Positions 34,501 to 63,300 of a stretch of 64,000 nt of DNA are shown here, in pieces; within the stretch, counting starts at the first letter, position 1; the number at the start of each line of letters is the position of its first letter. The DNA is from Certhia americana (Eukaryota; Chordata; Aves; Passeriformes; Certhiidae): assembly GCA_018697195.1 (NCBI GenBank), contig CM031870.1, positions 781 through 64,780 of the forward strand, written 5' to 3'. Below the pieces are notes generated by a model. That model did not search any database and was not told the origin of the DNA. It saw nothing but the letters and a program-made list of their open reading frames with translations. A program made the position numbers and the translations under genes.

Positions 34501-36243
34501 CCGGGCCGCCGCCGGGCAGCCCCGACCGCGCCCGCGTGGCCACCGTCCTGGCCACCGTCAAGCATAAGGAGGCCATCGGGCTGGACGGGGAGGTGGTGAA
34601 CCGGCGGCGGACCATCAGCGGCCCCGTCACCGGGCTGGTGGCAGCCGCCCGCCGCGAACGCACCGACAGCGTGCGGTCGGAGGCGGCCGCCGACGGTCCC
34701 GGCGAGCGGCTGCGGGTGGAACGCGGCGGCTCCCCCGACGGTATCCCCTTCGCCGAGGACGGCACCCTCACCATCAAGCAGCGGCCGCGGCCCCTGGGGC
34801 CGGTCCGGGGGGAGACGGGCGAGGGGCTGTCCCCAGCCCACCGCCACGGGGACCTGGCCAAGGTGGAAGCCAGCGCCACGCTCAAGCGGCGGATCCGGGC
34901 CAGGCAGAGCCAGCAGGACGGCGTCCGCTTCGTCCTCACCGAGTCCGACACCGTCAAGCGCCGGCCCAAAGCCAAGGACAAGGAGCCGGCGCTGGAGCCG
35001 GCCACGCTCGCCGTGTACCAGAACGGCACCGGCACCGTCAAGCGGCGGCCGGCCTCGGAGCTGAGCGGGGCTGAGCCGCCGCCCACCCCGCCGCCCACCG
35101 CCCGCCCCGACGGCCCCGAGTTCGCCCCGCCGCCCGCCGAGCCCAAGAAACCCTTCAAGCCGCCGGTGTCTCCCAAACCTGTGCTGACGCAGCCGCCTCA
35201 GAAGATGCCTGGGCCGCCAGTGCCCGTCCCCAAAAAGGTGCCCATCCCAAGCCCCGGCAGCCCAGGTAAGCCGGCCCCCTGGGACGGGCGCTCCGCGGGG
35301 CGGACGCCGGGGGTCCCATCCGACCCCTCCGCCCTCCTGCCTCTCTCCCTTCTCTCCGCAGAGGTGAAGCGGGTCCATGGCACGCCGCCTCCGGTGTCCC
35401 CCAAGCCCACGCCGCCCCCCACGGCGCCCAAGCCCCCCAAACCCCACGCCGCCATCCAGTCGGTGAGCGCCAGCTCCACGCCCGCCCCGTCGCCAGCCCG
35501 GCAGCTGAGCCCCGCGGCCAAACCCTCCAGCACGCCGCCCTCGCTCTGCTCCAGCCCCGCCAAGCCCCTGTCGCCCGGAGCGCAGCCCCAGCAGGTGCCG
35601 GTGAAGCCGCCGCGTTCCACCATCGCCAGCCCGTCCGTGGACACCGGCGGTCCCGAACTGGCGCAGCAGAAGCTGGAGGAGACGAGCGCGTCCTTGGCCG
35701 CCGCGCTGCAGGCTGTGGAGGAGAAGATCAAGCAGGAGGACAGTCAGACGGCAGAGTAAGGAGGGTGTGAGGCCCCACCGGAGGGTGTGAGGCCGCTCGG
35801 TGCCACCGAGCACCGGAGGCCGTAAGGACCGTGCACGGGGGTCAGGCTGTGGCACCACGGTGGGAGTGGGATGGTGCTGGGGGACGCTGGTGGAGCATCA
35901 GGGGACCCTGACTGGAACAGGGGTCAGACTGGAACATCTCGCTGAAGCAGCGTGGGCAGGGGGACTTAGGCATGTGGGTGCTGCTCTGGGGCCTGTCTGG
36001 GACAGCGGGGACATGGAGCCAGGGCACTGTGCCATGGCACTGGGGACACAGTGCAGAAGGGCAGGAGGGCCGTGCCATGGGGCAGAGGGGGCTGTGCAGT
36101 GTCCCCGTCCCTTGCGCTGCCTTGACCAGTCTCTGTCACTCCCCAGCTCGGCCGTGGAGTCGAAAAGCACCGTGAGCATCCTGGACGACATCGGCAGCAT
36201 GTTCGACGACCTGGCGGACCAGCTGGATGCCATGCTGGAGTGA
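8762..36243 (+). CDS. CASKIN1: CASKIN1, CASK-interacting synaptic scaffold (ankyrin-SH3-SAM-SAM-proline-rich)
   Basis: Coding exons: 8762-8857, 21840-21891, 23968-24065, 24168-24313, 24409-24504, 24736-24866, 24941-25049, 25360-25468, 25579-25673, 25756-25873, 27220-27435 (cassette), 29225-29332, 29447-29565, 30630-30717, 32035-32132, 32241-32351, 32422-32523, 32944-33082, 33154-35265, 35362-35755, 36147-36243. Phases agree throughout except in exon 1, which is two bases too long (two apparent +1 shifts). Corrected for that, the protein would be about 1543 aa with the cassette or 1471 without; human CASKIN1 is about 1431. Residue positions use the corrected long form. Order: ankyrin repeats about 48-275, SH3 about 284-345, CASK-binding EEIWVLRK at 447-454, tandem SAM domains about 561-625 and 631-695, a long proline-rich tail, and a conserved end containing [20 protein letters not shown]. 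The family is a brain-enriched presynaptic scaffold binding CASK and other partners. The call rests on close matches along the whole length and the neighbouring TRAF7. CASKIN2 fits less well. Confidence 0.95.
10935..11050. promoter_or_regulatory. AT-rich island with an RFX X-box-like site
   Basis: Contains CTGTTATCTGGATAATATCC, TTTAATAAATGAGATTTTAAA and, at 11031-11044, GTTGCTATGGTGAC, an imperfect palindrome close to the X-box bound by RFX factors. Located in CASKIN1 intron 1. Enhancer role is inferred. Confidence 0.4.
12315..12485. promoter_or_regulatory. AT-rich island with a perfect POU octamer
   Basis: A 170-base AT-rich block with TAATTC, TTTGATTGCATTCATAATC, GATAACAG and CTAATATGG, plus a perfect octamer ATGCAAAT at 12460-12467 followed by CCAATTG. 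POU and homeodomain sites clustered in the first intron of a neural gene fit a neural enhancer. Inference from motifs only. Confidence 0.45.
15708..16019. repeat. 63-bp tandem minisatellite, about five copies
   Basis: Unit starts are spaced exactly 63 bases apart (for example GATC ending at 15710, 15773 and 15836). Each unit contains the self-complementary core GTGCACACGTGTGCAC or a one-base variant. Because 63 is a multiple of three, it stays open in frames on both strands and produces false repeated-peptide ORFs. Confidence 0.92.
16193..16236. repeat. Purine-rich (GATGAG)n repeat
   Basis: Imperfect GATGAG/GATGAA hexanucleotides on the plus strand within CASKIN1 intron 1. Confidence 0.85.
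17262..17560. repeat. 24-bp tandem repeat, about twelve degenerate copies
   Basis: Copies of a unit like TCCAGCTGTGATGGGCAGTG plus four variable bases repeat with a 24-base period, clearest between 17340 and 17460. Frames stay open on both strands because 24 is divisible by three. Intronic in CASKIN1. Confidence 0.88.
17640..17735. promoter_or_regulatory. AT-rich island, candidate conserved element
   Basis: A block with GTGCATTATTTATACAG, CGATCGATCGGAAGATGATA and CTTCATTAGCATCTGAGC in GC-rich intron 1, directly after the 24-bp repeat. Regulatory role is inferred. Confidence 0.35.
19640..19760. promoter_or_regulatory. AT-rich island, candidate conserved element
   Basis: Contains GCCGATATTTTTAATTGGG, CTCGTTAGTGG and CAGCCATTAATGAGCTC, clustering TAAT homeodomain-type cores in CASKIN1 intron 1. 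Regulatory role is inferred. Confidence 0.35.
21840..25468 (+). other. CASKIN1: CASKIN1 ankyrin-repeat exons (exons 2-8)
   Basis: Seven exons encode six ankyrin repeats. The recurring [54 protein letters not shown] and ALDIV signatures mark successive helix pairs. Phases are 1-2-1-0-0-2-0-1 from the start of exon 2 to the end of exon 8, and all donors are GT. Exon 8 ends at a weak donor (G|GTAGGG). Ankyrin repeats make this the protein-interaction N-terminus. Conservation with the human protein appears close to complete here. Confidence 0.93.
25579..25873 (+). other. CASKIN1: CASKIN1 SH3-domain exons (exons 9-10)
   Basis: Exons 25579-25673 and 25756-25873 encode the SH3 domain, from [15 protein letters not shown] to [16 protein letters not shown]. 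The typical ALYDY signature is replaced by AVKDY, as in the Caskin family. Exon 10 must end in phase 1 at 25873 to join the downstream exons. The bases that follow are GC, not GT (GCAAAT), and an in-frame TAA occurs at 25879-25881. Confidence 0.88.
25874..27219 (+). other. CASKIN1: CASKIN1 intron 10, GC-AG type
   Basis: Starts GCAAAT and ends TATTATCAG. No exon seen inside. The last 170 bases are a long CT-rich, then T-rich tract (about 27041-27150) with repeated CTTT and TTCTTTT motifs of the sort bound by polypyrimidine-tract-binding proteins. Confidence 0.7.
27220..27435 (+). other. CASKIN1: CASKIN1 72-codon alternative cassette exon (exon 11)
   Basis: Acceptor AG at 27218-27219, donor GTAGTT at 27436, length 216 bases, phase 1 at both ends. 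It can therefore be included or skipped without changing frame. It is open throughout and reads as real protein: [20 protein letters not shown], then [14 protein letters not shown], eight prolines, [17 protein letters not shown] and [10 protein letters not shown]. Inclusion puts a polyproline segment between the SH3 domain and the CASK-binding motif. I do not find this segment in the mammalian CASKIN1 proteins I know, where KRAG runs straight into the equivalent of exon 12. Pyrimidine tracts flank it on both sides. Expression evidence is needed to prove it. Confidence 0.8.
27551..27583. repeat. (GT)n microsatellite
   Basis: About sixteen GT dinucleotides, 115 bases downstream of the cassette-exon donor. 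GU-rich RNA here could bind splicing factors, but no role is shown. Confidence 0.95.
28404..28505. repeat. Degenerate tandem repeat of about 33 bp
   Basis: Three or four imperfect copies of a unit like CCCATGGCTGGTGGCGGGGT with GGCAGT between them. Intronic. Confidence 0.7.
29830..30115. repeat. Tandem repeat of about 33-36 bp in CASKIN1 intron 13
   Basis: About seven imperfect copies of a unit like TGCACTGCTGCCACCGGCAT followed by GGCACACTGC and short spacers. It keeps frames open on both strands and creates false ORFs. Confidence 0.85.
30486..30562. repeat. 9-bp tandem repeat (CACCCGCAG/CACCGGCGA)
   Basis: About eight copies of a 9-base unit that drifts from ACCCGCAGC to ACACCGGCG. It lies just before exon 14. 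Confidence 0.8.
31408..31506. repeat. (CA)n microsatellite, about 99 bp
   Basis: About 49 CA dinucleotides with three single-base CG interruptions, in CASKIN1 intron 14. Likely polymorphic in length. Confidence 0.97.
32035..33082 (+). other. CASKIN1: CASKIN1 tandem SAM-domain exons (exons 15-18)
   Basis: Exons 32035-32132, 32241-32351, 32422-32523 and 32944-33082. SAM1 runs from [18 protein letters not shown] through [18 protein letters not shown]2 runs from [17 protein letters not shown] through [13 protein letters not shown] sequence ([10 protein letters not shown]) and finishes in exon 19 ([12 protein letters not shown]). Tandem SAM domains let Caskin proteins polymerise, by family knowledge. 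Exons 16 and 17 are phase 0 on both sides. Confidence 0.93.
33154..35265 (+). other. CASKIN1: CASKIN1 large proline-rich exon (exon 19, 2112 bp)
   Basis: One uninterrupted exon encodes about 704 residues: the end of SAM2, then a low-complexity tail rich in proline, serine, alanine and arginine. Conserved islands include [141 protein letters not shown] and [14 protein letters not shown]. Many PxxP and RxxS sites suggest SH3 ligands and phosphorylation. GC content is very high, which leaves antisense frames open by chance. Confidence 0.93.
35362..36243 (+). other. CASKIN1: CASKIN1 C-terminal exons (exons 20-21)
   Basis: Exon 20 (35362-35755) carries more proline-rich repeats ([20 protein letters not shown]) and a helical segment [20 protein letters not shown]. 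Its donor is AGA|GTAAGG, and reading past it gives an immediate TAA, so splicing to exon 21 (36147-36243) is required. Exon 21 gives [18 protein letters not shown] followed by the conserved family C-terminus, then TGA. Confidence 0.93.
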
Positions 36244-37398
36244 GGGGCGCCAGGGCCCCGAGAACCTCAGGGCTTACGTGGGCACAAGGGCACAACGATC
36301 CACGACCCCCCGGCCCCACCGCCCTCCTCCCTGTCCCCTTTGTACAGCCGTCCCCTCCCGGACATCCCGTCCCTCGGGGTTTGCACAAAGAAGAAGATAC
36401 CTCAGGATTGTGCTCACGGACTCGGCGCCGGCTCCGGCAGGACTCCCTTTTGCAGAAGCAAAAAAAAACAAACAAACAAAAAACCCACAGAAATAAAACC
36501 CAACAGAAGAAACAAAGCAACACGCTGCTCCGGGGGGGGTTCCTGGCTGACCCACCCGTGCCCTGCCAGCCCCGGTGCCGCGGGTCACCGTGACCCGAAT
36601 GTAGCACAAGCCCTGCCCGGTGGCTCCGCCAGCCGCGTTGTCACCGCTGAGCGTTTGCTGGTGGCGGGGCCGGGCGGGCAAATGCACTTGGGTTTCTTTG
36701 CTCCGTTTTTAATTTTTGATTTTTAAACTTTGTTTTCTTTCTCAGTCGGCTACGGCGGGGGGAGGGCAAAGCTGGCGGTGGCTCTGGGGGCAGCGGGACG
36801 TGCCCCTGTCCGGCCCCTCCCCGCCCGGGGACAAGACGGTGATAAGCTATTAAAAAAAAAAAAAAAAAAAAAAAGTATTAATTTATTGGAGGGGGAAAAA
36901 AATAATAATAATAAAAAAAAAGATATAAAGCAGATTTCCCCCAACCCCAAAATAATAAAAAGAAATAAACTTTAACAAATATATATTTAAAAGATTTAAA
37001 AATATTAGCAATTATATATAAAGCAGTTTAAAAGAAATCAAGAGAAAACTGGATTTTAGCTTGAGAAAAACTATTAGATTATACTAAGCTGTGTGTCTTG
37101 TGGCAAACTCATTCTAAGAGTAGCACAATATTTACCTTTTCTCTGGGTGGAAGGTACGTGCGAGCGGTTCTGGTCGGGTTTTCCGTTGGGATTTCAGTGT
37201 CACGTCTTTCTTTTCTCCACCGTTACGAACTCAAAGGATGTGCCTTGTTTTCTGGAGGTTTTCGTTCCAATCCTTAACACTTGGAGGTGTTTTCCTTTTT
37301 TTCGGAGTGTCTTCAGGGTTTGGTTTGGTTTCTTTTTTTGTTGTTTTTATTTTATTTTTTTTTTTTTTTTGGCTGTGTGTCTCTGTCTGGGTGTGCGT

Positions 37399-37435
<37 letters not shown>

Positions 37436-38110
37436 CGGTGTGTCCCACGGGATGCACTTCTGTATATTCCTGTACAAACTGGAGTTGGAGTCTGGTTCAG
37501 TCGCTTGAGTCCTGATGAATGCATTTTTTGCTTGTGGTTTTCCAAACAGAAGTGTTGCTGTTCCTTTCTTTTCTCCAGACGTGGAGTGGTCTCTGCCTCT
37601 TTCCCTCTCCCCTCCCTGCCCTGTCTTCTCCCGTTGTGGTCGCTGATCCAGATGTGTTTGGCACAACTTTGAAATTTCTTTTTGAGGAAAAAATTAAAAA
37701 AAAAAAGAAAAAAAACAACAAAAAGCGAACAAAACACAAAAAAATAAAAGACTTTAAAAATAATGAAAAAAAAATTAAATAAATCACCCGCCTGAAAATA
37801 TCTGTTGAAAAGAAAAAAAAAAATATGTATCTAAAAAAAAAAATCCATAAAGTTCTACATGATGGATATATACATATATATATTTTTTATGATTAAGTTA
37901 TGGACTCTGTATCGTATCCCATCTGTCCAGCTCTGCATCTTGGTGCTGCTCCCTGCTCTTCTGTGCTTAGATTTCACCTCTACTCGTCTTTATTCTTCCT
38001 ATTCTGAATTGTAGATGGCTCGTGGTGCTGTGAAGACGTTTGCTCCTATACCAAGTCTGGCAACAAATATTTAAATAAAAATAAAAAAAAATAAAACCCC
38101 TGCCGGGCTG
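36244..38110 (+). other. CASKIN1: CASKIN1 3'UTR, AT-rich, with several poly(A) signals
   Basis: After the stop the sequence changes within about 200 bases from GC-rich to strongly AT-rich, with A-runs (36852-36874), T-runs (about 37346-37370) and a GT run (37401-37434). AATAAA signals occur at 36492, 36954, 36964, 37743, 37778, 38074, 38080 and 38090. The cluster at 38074-38095, followed by TGTTTGTGTCC, is the likely distal end; 36492 could be a proximal one. UTR extent is inferred. Confidence 0.65.
37401..37434. repeat. (GT)n microsatellite in CASKIN1 3'UTR
   Basis: About seventeen GT dinucleotides preceded by GTGTGCGTGG. Confidence 0.95.
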
Positions 38111-38296
38111 CCACCACTGTTTGTGTCCCCAAGCCCTCGTGGCATGCTGGGTGTTTGTGCTGCACGGTCCAAGGGCACCCCTGGGTGCCTCTGTAGGGTG
38201 CCTGGACCCTACACCCCAATTTTCACCCCACGGGGCCAGTGCTGGCTGCTGGCTCCCTGCAATAACTCACACCGGGCAGGAACAACTCTTTCTGCT

Positions 38297-38302
38297 TTTA
38301 TT
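38297..38302 (-). terminator. TRAF7: Poly(A) signal of TRAF7
   Basis: AATAAA on the minus strand in the context GACAATAAAAGC, about 625 bases past the TRAF7 stop. The 3' end would be near 38275-38285, leaving roughly 170 bases between the CASKIN1 and TRAF7 tails. Confidence 0.7.
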
Positions 38303-38927
38303 GTCAATGAAGAAATAATCAAATCTATATTACAATCTTAAAAACAGTAGAAAATGTGAGTAAAAATGCAACGGAGGCTTTTTGTCTTTAATGTGGAGAC
38401 CGTTATTACAGGGTGGTGAACAATGGGCTTGTGGAACTTGATTTGAGAACTAGCTGTGGCATTAAAAATCGTACCTGGCTACTCAAGGAAACACCTCCTC
38501 CCAGATGGATCGGCCTGGCGCCTTGGCAGTAAAATTAAATTAATTAGAGACAGAAAGGGGTCGGGTGCCCACCCAGGGTACGGCCTAAAGCTCAGTCCTG
38601 CCACGGACAGGGGCCCAGGCTCTGGTGTCCCTGCCAGGACAGGTGGATCTGTCCAGTCCTGGCACTGGCCATGAGCCCCGAGAGCCAGTGTCACCCCCCA
38701 GCTGGTGGGGACACAGACAGAGGAGAGCACTGGAACAGCTCCCTCTTTTCCAATCATCTGGGGCAGATCTGAGGGAACACCTGGAGTGTCCGAGGGGCAG
38801 CAGCAGGAGGCAGTGGTTGGTGCAGGAGGAGCTGCAGCAGTCGTTTCAGTGGTGTGGTCACCCACAGGCCGATGGAGGGGAAGAGTTTTTGGTCTTTCAG
38901 TGTGCAGGACTCGTGTGACGCTCTCGT

Positions 38928-57361
<18,434 letters not shown>

Positions 57362-57399
57362 AATCTAGGCCAGCATCTGTTAGTCATGGGAAGCTTGCT

Positions 57400-60300
57400 C
57401 TGTGGAAGAAGAAGGACACAAATGGAGTTAGGCTGGTTGTGAGTATTTCCCTGGGCTCAGAGAACACTCTCCTGCAGCACAGAGCCCAAGTGTTTCCCTA
57501 AACATGCATAAACCTGGATTTTCAGAAGCAAGAGGCGAGGACAAAGTTAGATTCCTTCAAATCGTTCCTGGGTGAGTGTTCAGCATTTTTAAAATATATG
57601 ATTATCTTCTAATAAGAGCCTCATTTCTCTCCCTCCACCGTTTCATTAGGCTCAAGTTTGCAAAGTCAAGAATTCCACAGCAATAATCTGCAGAAACACA
57701 TGGAGTTGGCTTTCTTTAACCTCTGCTGAAACCTGATACTGCTTCAGGGCACAATTATGCTGCTGTCGCAGCAAATCTGACAAGATGCTCTCAGTCTCCT
57801 TCAGAGCCAGAACACCCTCAGGAAGGAGCTGCAGCTCCTCTGCCATCACAGAGGTGCTCCTGACTCAGGAGCAGGAGTTTGCCTCAGAGAGGACAAAGCT
57901 CAGCCTAGCACTGGGGAGGTGAAGTGTCTCAGAGGTGTTTCTAGCAATTGGTTTTCTGGGAGTGACAATTCCTAAATCTCCAAGCTCTTTATCAAAACAC
58001 CTCTGTGATTTCTCCACTTTGCAGAAAGGGAAACTGAGGCTCAGGGAGAGACAGGATCCCAGAGGCAGCTGGGATTTGTGCAGGGATTCCACCTCCCTGG
58101 AGAGCCCTGGCACACAGGGTTGGGCACATCCTGCATTTCCAACACTGCAAAGGTGACACTGGAGCTGAACTCAGCCCAGGCTCTGCTCAGGGCCTGACAC
58201 AGCAATTCTGGTGCTCCCTGCAGCTCTGGATCCAACAGCTGTCAGCCAGCCAGCAACAGCAGCAGCAGAATCCTCAGCAGGGGATTGCTGCTCAGGTCTA
58301 AACTCTCAGGAACGACTATGGTCAAAAAACACCAAAAAAACCCGACCCAAAACCCAAAACTCCGAAGAAAAACCAAACAAACAGAAACCCTGAAACCAAA
58401 GCCAGAAACCATCTGAAAACCAGGGATCTGGATAATGTTTTCCACACACGTGACAGCACTGTCCTGGCTGCTTGCAAATGCCAGATCCCTGAGGAGATGC
58501 TGAGCACAGAGTCTGGAGTTGTCTCAGAAGCAGCAGGAATGAAACAGAGTTGTGCTGCAGCATCAGGGGGACCAGCAGAGTTTAAAGCTGGACTCCAGCA
58601 AGCCTCAAGTCTGGCTTTGGCCATCACATCCTTTCATTCCTGAGGGCACAGAGAGCAGAGGAGGAGATGGGAGAGGGCAGACAAAGGGTTTGGGCCACTG
58701 GCCCCAGGAGATCTCAACCCCACTGACTCAGCCTCTCTCCCCCAGGCAACCTTGAATGAGCCACTGGAGCTCTTGGCTTCCTCCTGGCAAAAATTCCCCA
58801 CCTTCTGCACAATCCTCAAGATTCCCCTCTCCACCTCCACAGCCTGAGGATGAGAGGTCTCCAGCTGGGGTCTCCAGATGATGCAGTGCTCATAAATTAA
58901 GCAAAGCAAGCATTTCCACGAGCGATGGCACAAACTGCTGCATTTCCTGGGAATTGCCATCTCCAGGCTGCATTATCTCATGTGTATCCCTAAAATTCCC
59001 CTCTCCACAGGTTCCCTACATCAAGCAGTACAGCTGAGCTCACCACTCTTCTCAGGAAAAGGGATTTAGCACTCTGCTCCTCCCATTATTGGCTGGAAAT
59101 AGAGAAATATTCAAATTTCCAGGGAAAATGAATCCATGCAACACCTACCCACACTCAAACCTACCCTGCTCAAAGGCAGGAGCAGGGATTTGCTCCCACT
59201 TCATCAACCATGTCAGTTAAGGTTAAGGGAACCTAGCATATCAAATATTCCTCTTGAAATATTTTTTGGTTAGGGCAAACAGTCATTCCCAGATGGAAAG
59301 AGAGGAAACCCACCCTGATGGAGGCTCGTGGGCTGTCTGGAGACTCAGGCAGAGCTTCATTCCCTCTCATTTTCAGGGTATGTATCACCTTCAGATGGAA
59401 CAGATGGAGACTCAAGCAATGGGAAACACTCAGGGAAAACAAAAATGGGGATAAATCTACAGCGTGAGGAGTTCTGTGGTATCATTAAAGGTTGGATCAG
59501 AAGTGCCACAAGCAGTGACTGCAGTGACCCTTCAAACCCTGCCTGGGAACTTCCAATAAATCCAGAGTGGGGAAGGGAATGTGGAATACAGGGATTTTCC
59601 ACTCACTGCTTTTAAACATGACCTGTGCCTGCAGCTCGGCTGAGCAAGGTACCTGCAGCAGCAGCAGGGAGCCTGCTCATGTCTGCCCCAGCAGAGACCA
59701 GAGGAATGTGAGCAATGGAAAAAATGCTGGAATATCAGCCAGGCTGCACAACACCAGCTGCCACAGCAATATCTGATTTCAGCCCAAACCTCTGCACCCA
59801 CCACAGACAGGAGGAGCATTTCAGCAGAGCAGATGCCTCTCCAGAGCATTGTCTGACAAGCTCCTCACACCTTCTTTTCCATCTGAGAACCTTTGCCAAC
59901 TGATATCAAAGAATTTAAAAGGAGGCAGAAAAGAGCTGATGGTGTCAATATTAATGCCAGCTTCCGAACAGCACTTGCAAAAATCTCTGCCAGATCTCTG
60001 CACCTTTGCCCCCAGACCTGGAGGATGAGTGTCCCTCTTGAGTGGCTGGTGTTGGTGATCCAGATTCTCCTTGCATGGACTCAATTTTTCTAAATTTTTT
60101 TAACGTGCAACGACAGTAACAACAAACAACATATTTTTAGAGTAAACAAAGGGGGGGGGGGAATCTCCCCTAAGAAAAGGAAGCTGTGGGGACCCAATGT
60201 TCAGTAAATCCCACAGCTGATCATAACCAGCTGTGAGGAGGGGCCAGGGATAGGTTTCAGTATTTGCACATCAACTCGAGGCTTTTGGAGACTCAGTGAG

Positions 60301-63300
60301 AAGAAAAGCCTTGAAATCCTGCTGTAGTAATCCAGGCAAGAAAAAACCCAACCACCAGTAGGTGCAGGGGGAAGCAGTGTGCTCCTTCTCCCCAGTGCTG
60401 AGGGGAGATCCAACAGGATCAGCCACAGATCACCCCCCTGACTGCAGCTCAGAGCTGGCAGGAGGATCAGGACCAGTGGCCTGGCTAATTCTCCCTCTCT
60501 GCCCACTGAAGCTCTTTTTGAGGTGATTCACCCTCAAGGAAACTTCTGGGCTGACAAATTGTCCCAGAGCAGGAGTGGGAAAGGCAGGCAGGGTTATCCT
60601 GCCCTGGCTGGAGGGGCCCCTGGTGACGTGAACTTCCTTATCTCACAGCTTGGGTATTTATGGCGTAAGACACGAGCTTCTGTTCCTCTTACAACACTGC
60701 ACTCCCAAAAAGAAGGGTCACACATCCTTGAGAGCATTGGCACATCCCCAGGGAAATACTTTGACCAAAGCACCGACAGCTCCACGGGGCGGGACACGCA
60801 GGTGCCAAGGGTGTTGGTGAGCTAATTAACAATTCTGGGACCATCAGCACCTCAGGTGCAGCTCCTCGTCAGGGTGACAAGGACTATCAGCATCTGGTCT
60901 GACCTGTACAGCACAGGCTGTGAGAATGCAGAGCTGCAGCACAGCCCTGAGGTAGACACCTGTCCATGGATACCCCACAATGGACACCTGTCCATGGATA
61001 CCCCACAATGGACAGCTCTCCATGGATACCCCACAATGGACAGCTCTCCATGGACACCTGTCCATGGATACCTCACAATGGACAGCCCCCCATGGATACC
61101 TCTCCATGGATACCCCACAATGGACAGCTCTCCATGGACACCTCTCCATGGATATCCCTCCATGGATACCCCACAATGGACAGCCCCCCATGGATACCCC
61201 ACAATGGACAGCCCCCCATGGATACCTCACAATGGACAGCCCACAATGGACACCTGTCCATGGATACCCCACAATGGACACCTGTCCATGGACACCCCAC
61301 AATGGACAGCCCACAATGGACACCTGTCCATGGATACCCCACAATGGACACCTGTCCATGGATACCCCACAATGGACAGCCCCCCATGGACACCTCTCCA
61401 TGGATATCCCTCCATGGACAGCTCTCCATGGACAGCCCCCCATGGACAGCCCCCCATGGACACCTCTCCATGGATATCCCTCCATGGATACCCCACAATG
61501 GACACCTCTCCATGGATACCCCTTCCATGGACTCCCTCAAAGGACACCTCCTCCACAGAAACCCCTCATGGACACCCCTCCATGGACACCCCCCAATGGA
61601 CAACCCCTCCATGGACATCCTCTCCATGGACAGCCCCCAATAGACACCCCTCCACGGACCCCAGACCAGAAGCAGACACTGGAGCCCACTGGTCCCTCCC
61701 CAGCTCAAATCACACCAGGGTTCCCAAGCACCACAGCTGAGTCAGCTCCCAGCTGAAGGTGGGGAATAAAAGCCAGCAGTGAGATCACCAGGGCTGCAGG
61801 TGACACTCAGCTCTTCCCAGCAGTCAATACCAGCTGGTGGGGAGGAACTTAGGAAAAACTCCCCAAAGCTAAGGAGATAAAAAGGTTGTTAGATGAGCTA
61901 AAATCTAAAGGACCTGACCCAGCAGGACATTTCTTACACTCTTCAGATGTCAGTGGGTGCAGGAAGGACATAAAACACCGACAGAAGTTCAGCCTCACTG
62001 ACAGGATGTGGCACCTCCACCTGATGAATCTGTGGAACAGTCTTTTCACTGTTCAGGAGTTTTTCTTATAAGTCACACCAGCTTTTCTGAGAGTCTTACA
62101 GTGAGAGCATAATTGTACTGAGGCGTCATCAATAAAAATAAAAGAGATATTTTTAATTGCTGCTACTTTTACCAGTGCTTGCCCTGACTGCAGGACTGAG
62201 AGAGCACATTCAACAGCTGTTTGAACACTGCCATGCCTTTGAACAAATGGAGTTCAGAAAGGAAAAGCATTTCAAATGGTCTTTCTCCTAAAGGATAATG
62301 AAGCTTTGGGATAGAAGAATATTTGCAATAATTCATGTTAAAACCTGAAGCTGTAACTCTCAAACGTTCCCATAGCTGGATCAAAAGTGATTGCTCTGGT
62401 GAAACGAAGCACCTCAATTTTCCAAAAAAAATAACATTAAATTAGAAGTTAGAACAGAGGCCAATATTCAGAGCTGTTCCATGACAAAAAAGCTACACTG
62501 GAAGCTTTATTTCCATTTCAGGTAACCTGGAAGCATCCACCTACAACACCATTCCTGTTACGCAGCCTAGTTCTGACCCTGCAACTGAAATTGTCCTGTG
62601 TGGGCTCAGCACCTCCTCAATCACCGCTGGGCAGGAACAGGAACATTCACAGCTCTGCCACACAAGGACCTTAATCAAAAGGTGCTGGAAAAGTCAGCCC
62701 TGCATGCTGTGCCTCTCACAGCTTGTGCTCTTCCACATCCTCCCTCAAAGAACAGACCCCTTCCGAGACCATCCCATTGTTAAATTGTGAATTTGGTGAA
62801 GGAATAAAACCCCAGCCAAGGCAAAAATCTCAGTGCTGCTGCAGTTCCTCGGGAGGGAATGGCCAACTCCGTGCAAGGCAGATCCTGATGAAAGATATCA
62901 CACCTCAAAAGCTGGGAACAGTCACCCTCAGCACTCACACCACAACTGGTGCTCCTCAGACTTGGCTGGCAGAGAGGATAAATGGTTGTCAAGACCCCAC
63001 CAGGTCCTGTGGGCTCCTCAGCTCTGCTGTTGGTCTCCCTGCTGCAAATCTGATAGATAGAAGGGCTTGCAACTCAACTGAAAACCCCTGGAGACATGGC
63101 AGGGCAGCAGCAAAGACTGGGGGGATGGAGAAATTTGGAGAAATTCTTCCAAGGAAGCTAGAGGAATGTAGGAATGTTTGTCTCACCTGGATTCTGCTCT
63201 CCTGGGGGTTCTGCTAGACCCAAAGCTCCTCTCTGCTTTATTCCCTGATTCCTGTGCCATGGCTGAGGCCTTTTCCAACTGCTTTGCCTTATGGTTGGCT

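Noticed and set aside
34494..35858. A 454-codon antisense open frame across the CASKIN1 proline-rich exon
   Set aside because: It mirrors a very GC-rich, stop-poor coding exon. The product is low-complexity glycine/arginine-rich with no family match, no splice logic and no promoter signal.
60856..61740. Long repeated-peptide open frames (MDTPQWTPVHGYP type) on both strands
   Set aside because: Produced entirely by the 14/28-bp satellite, whose unit lacks stops in several frames. No start context or flanking exon structure.
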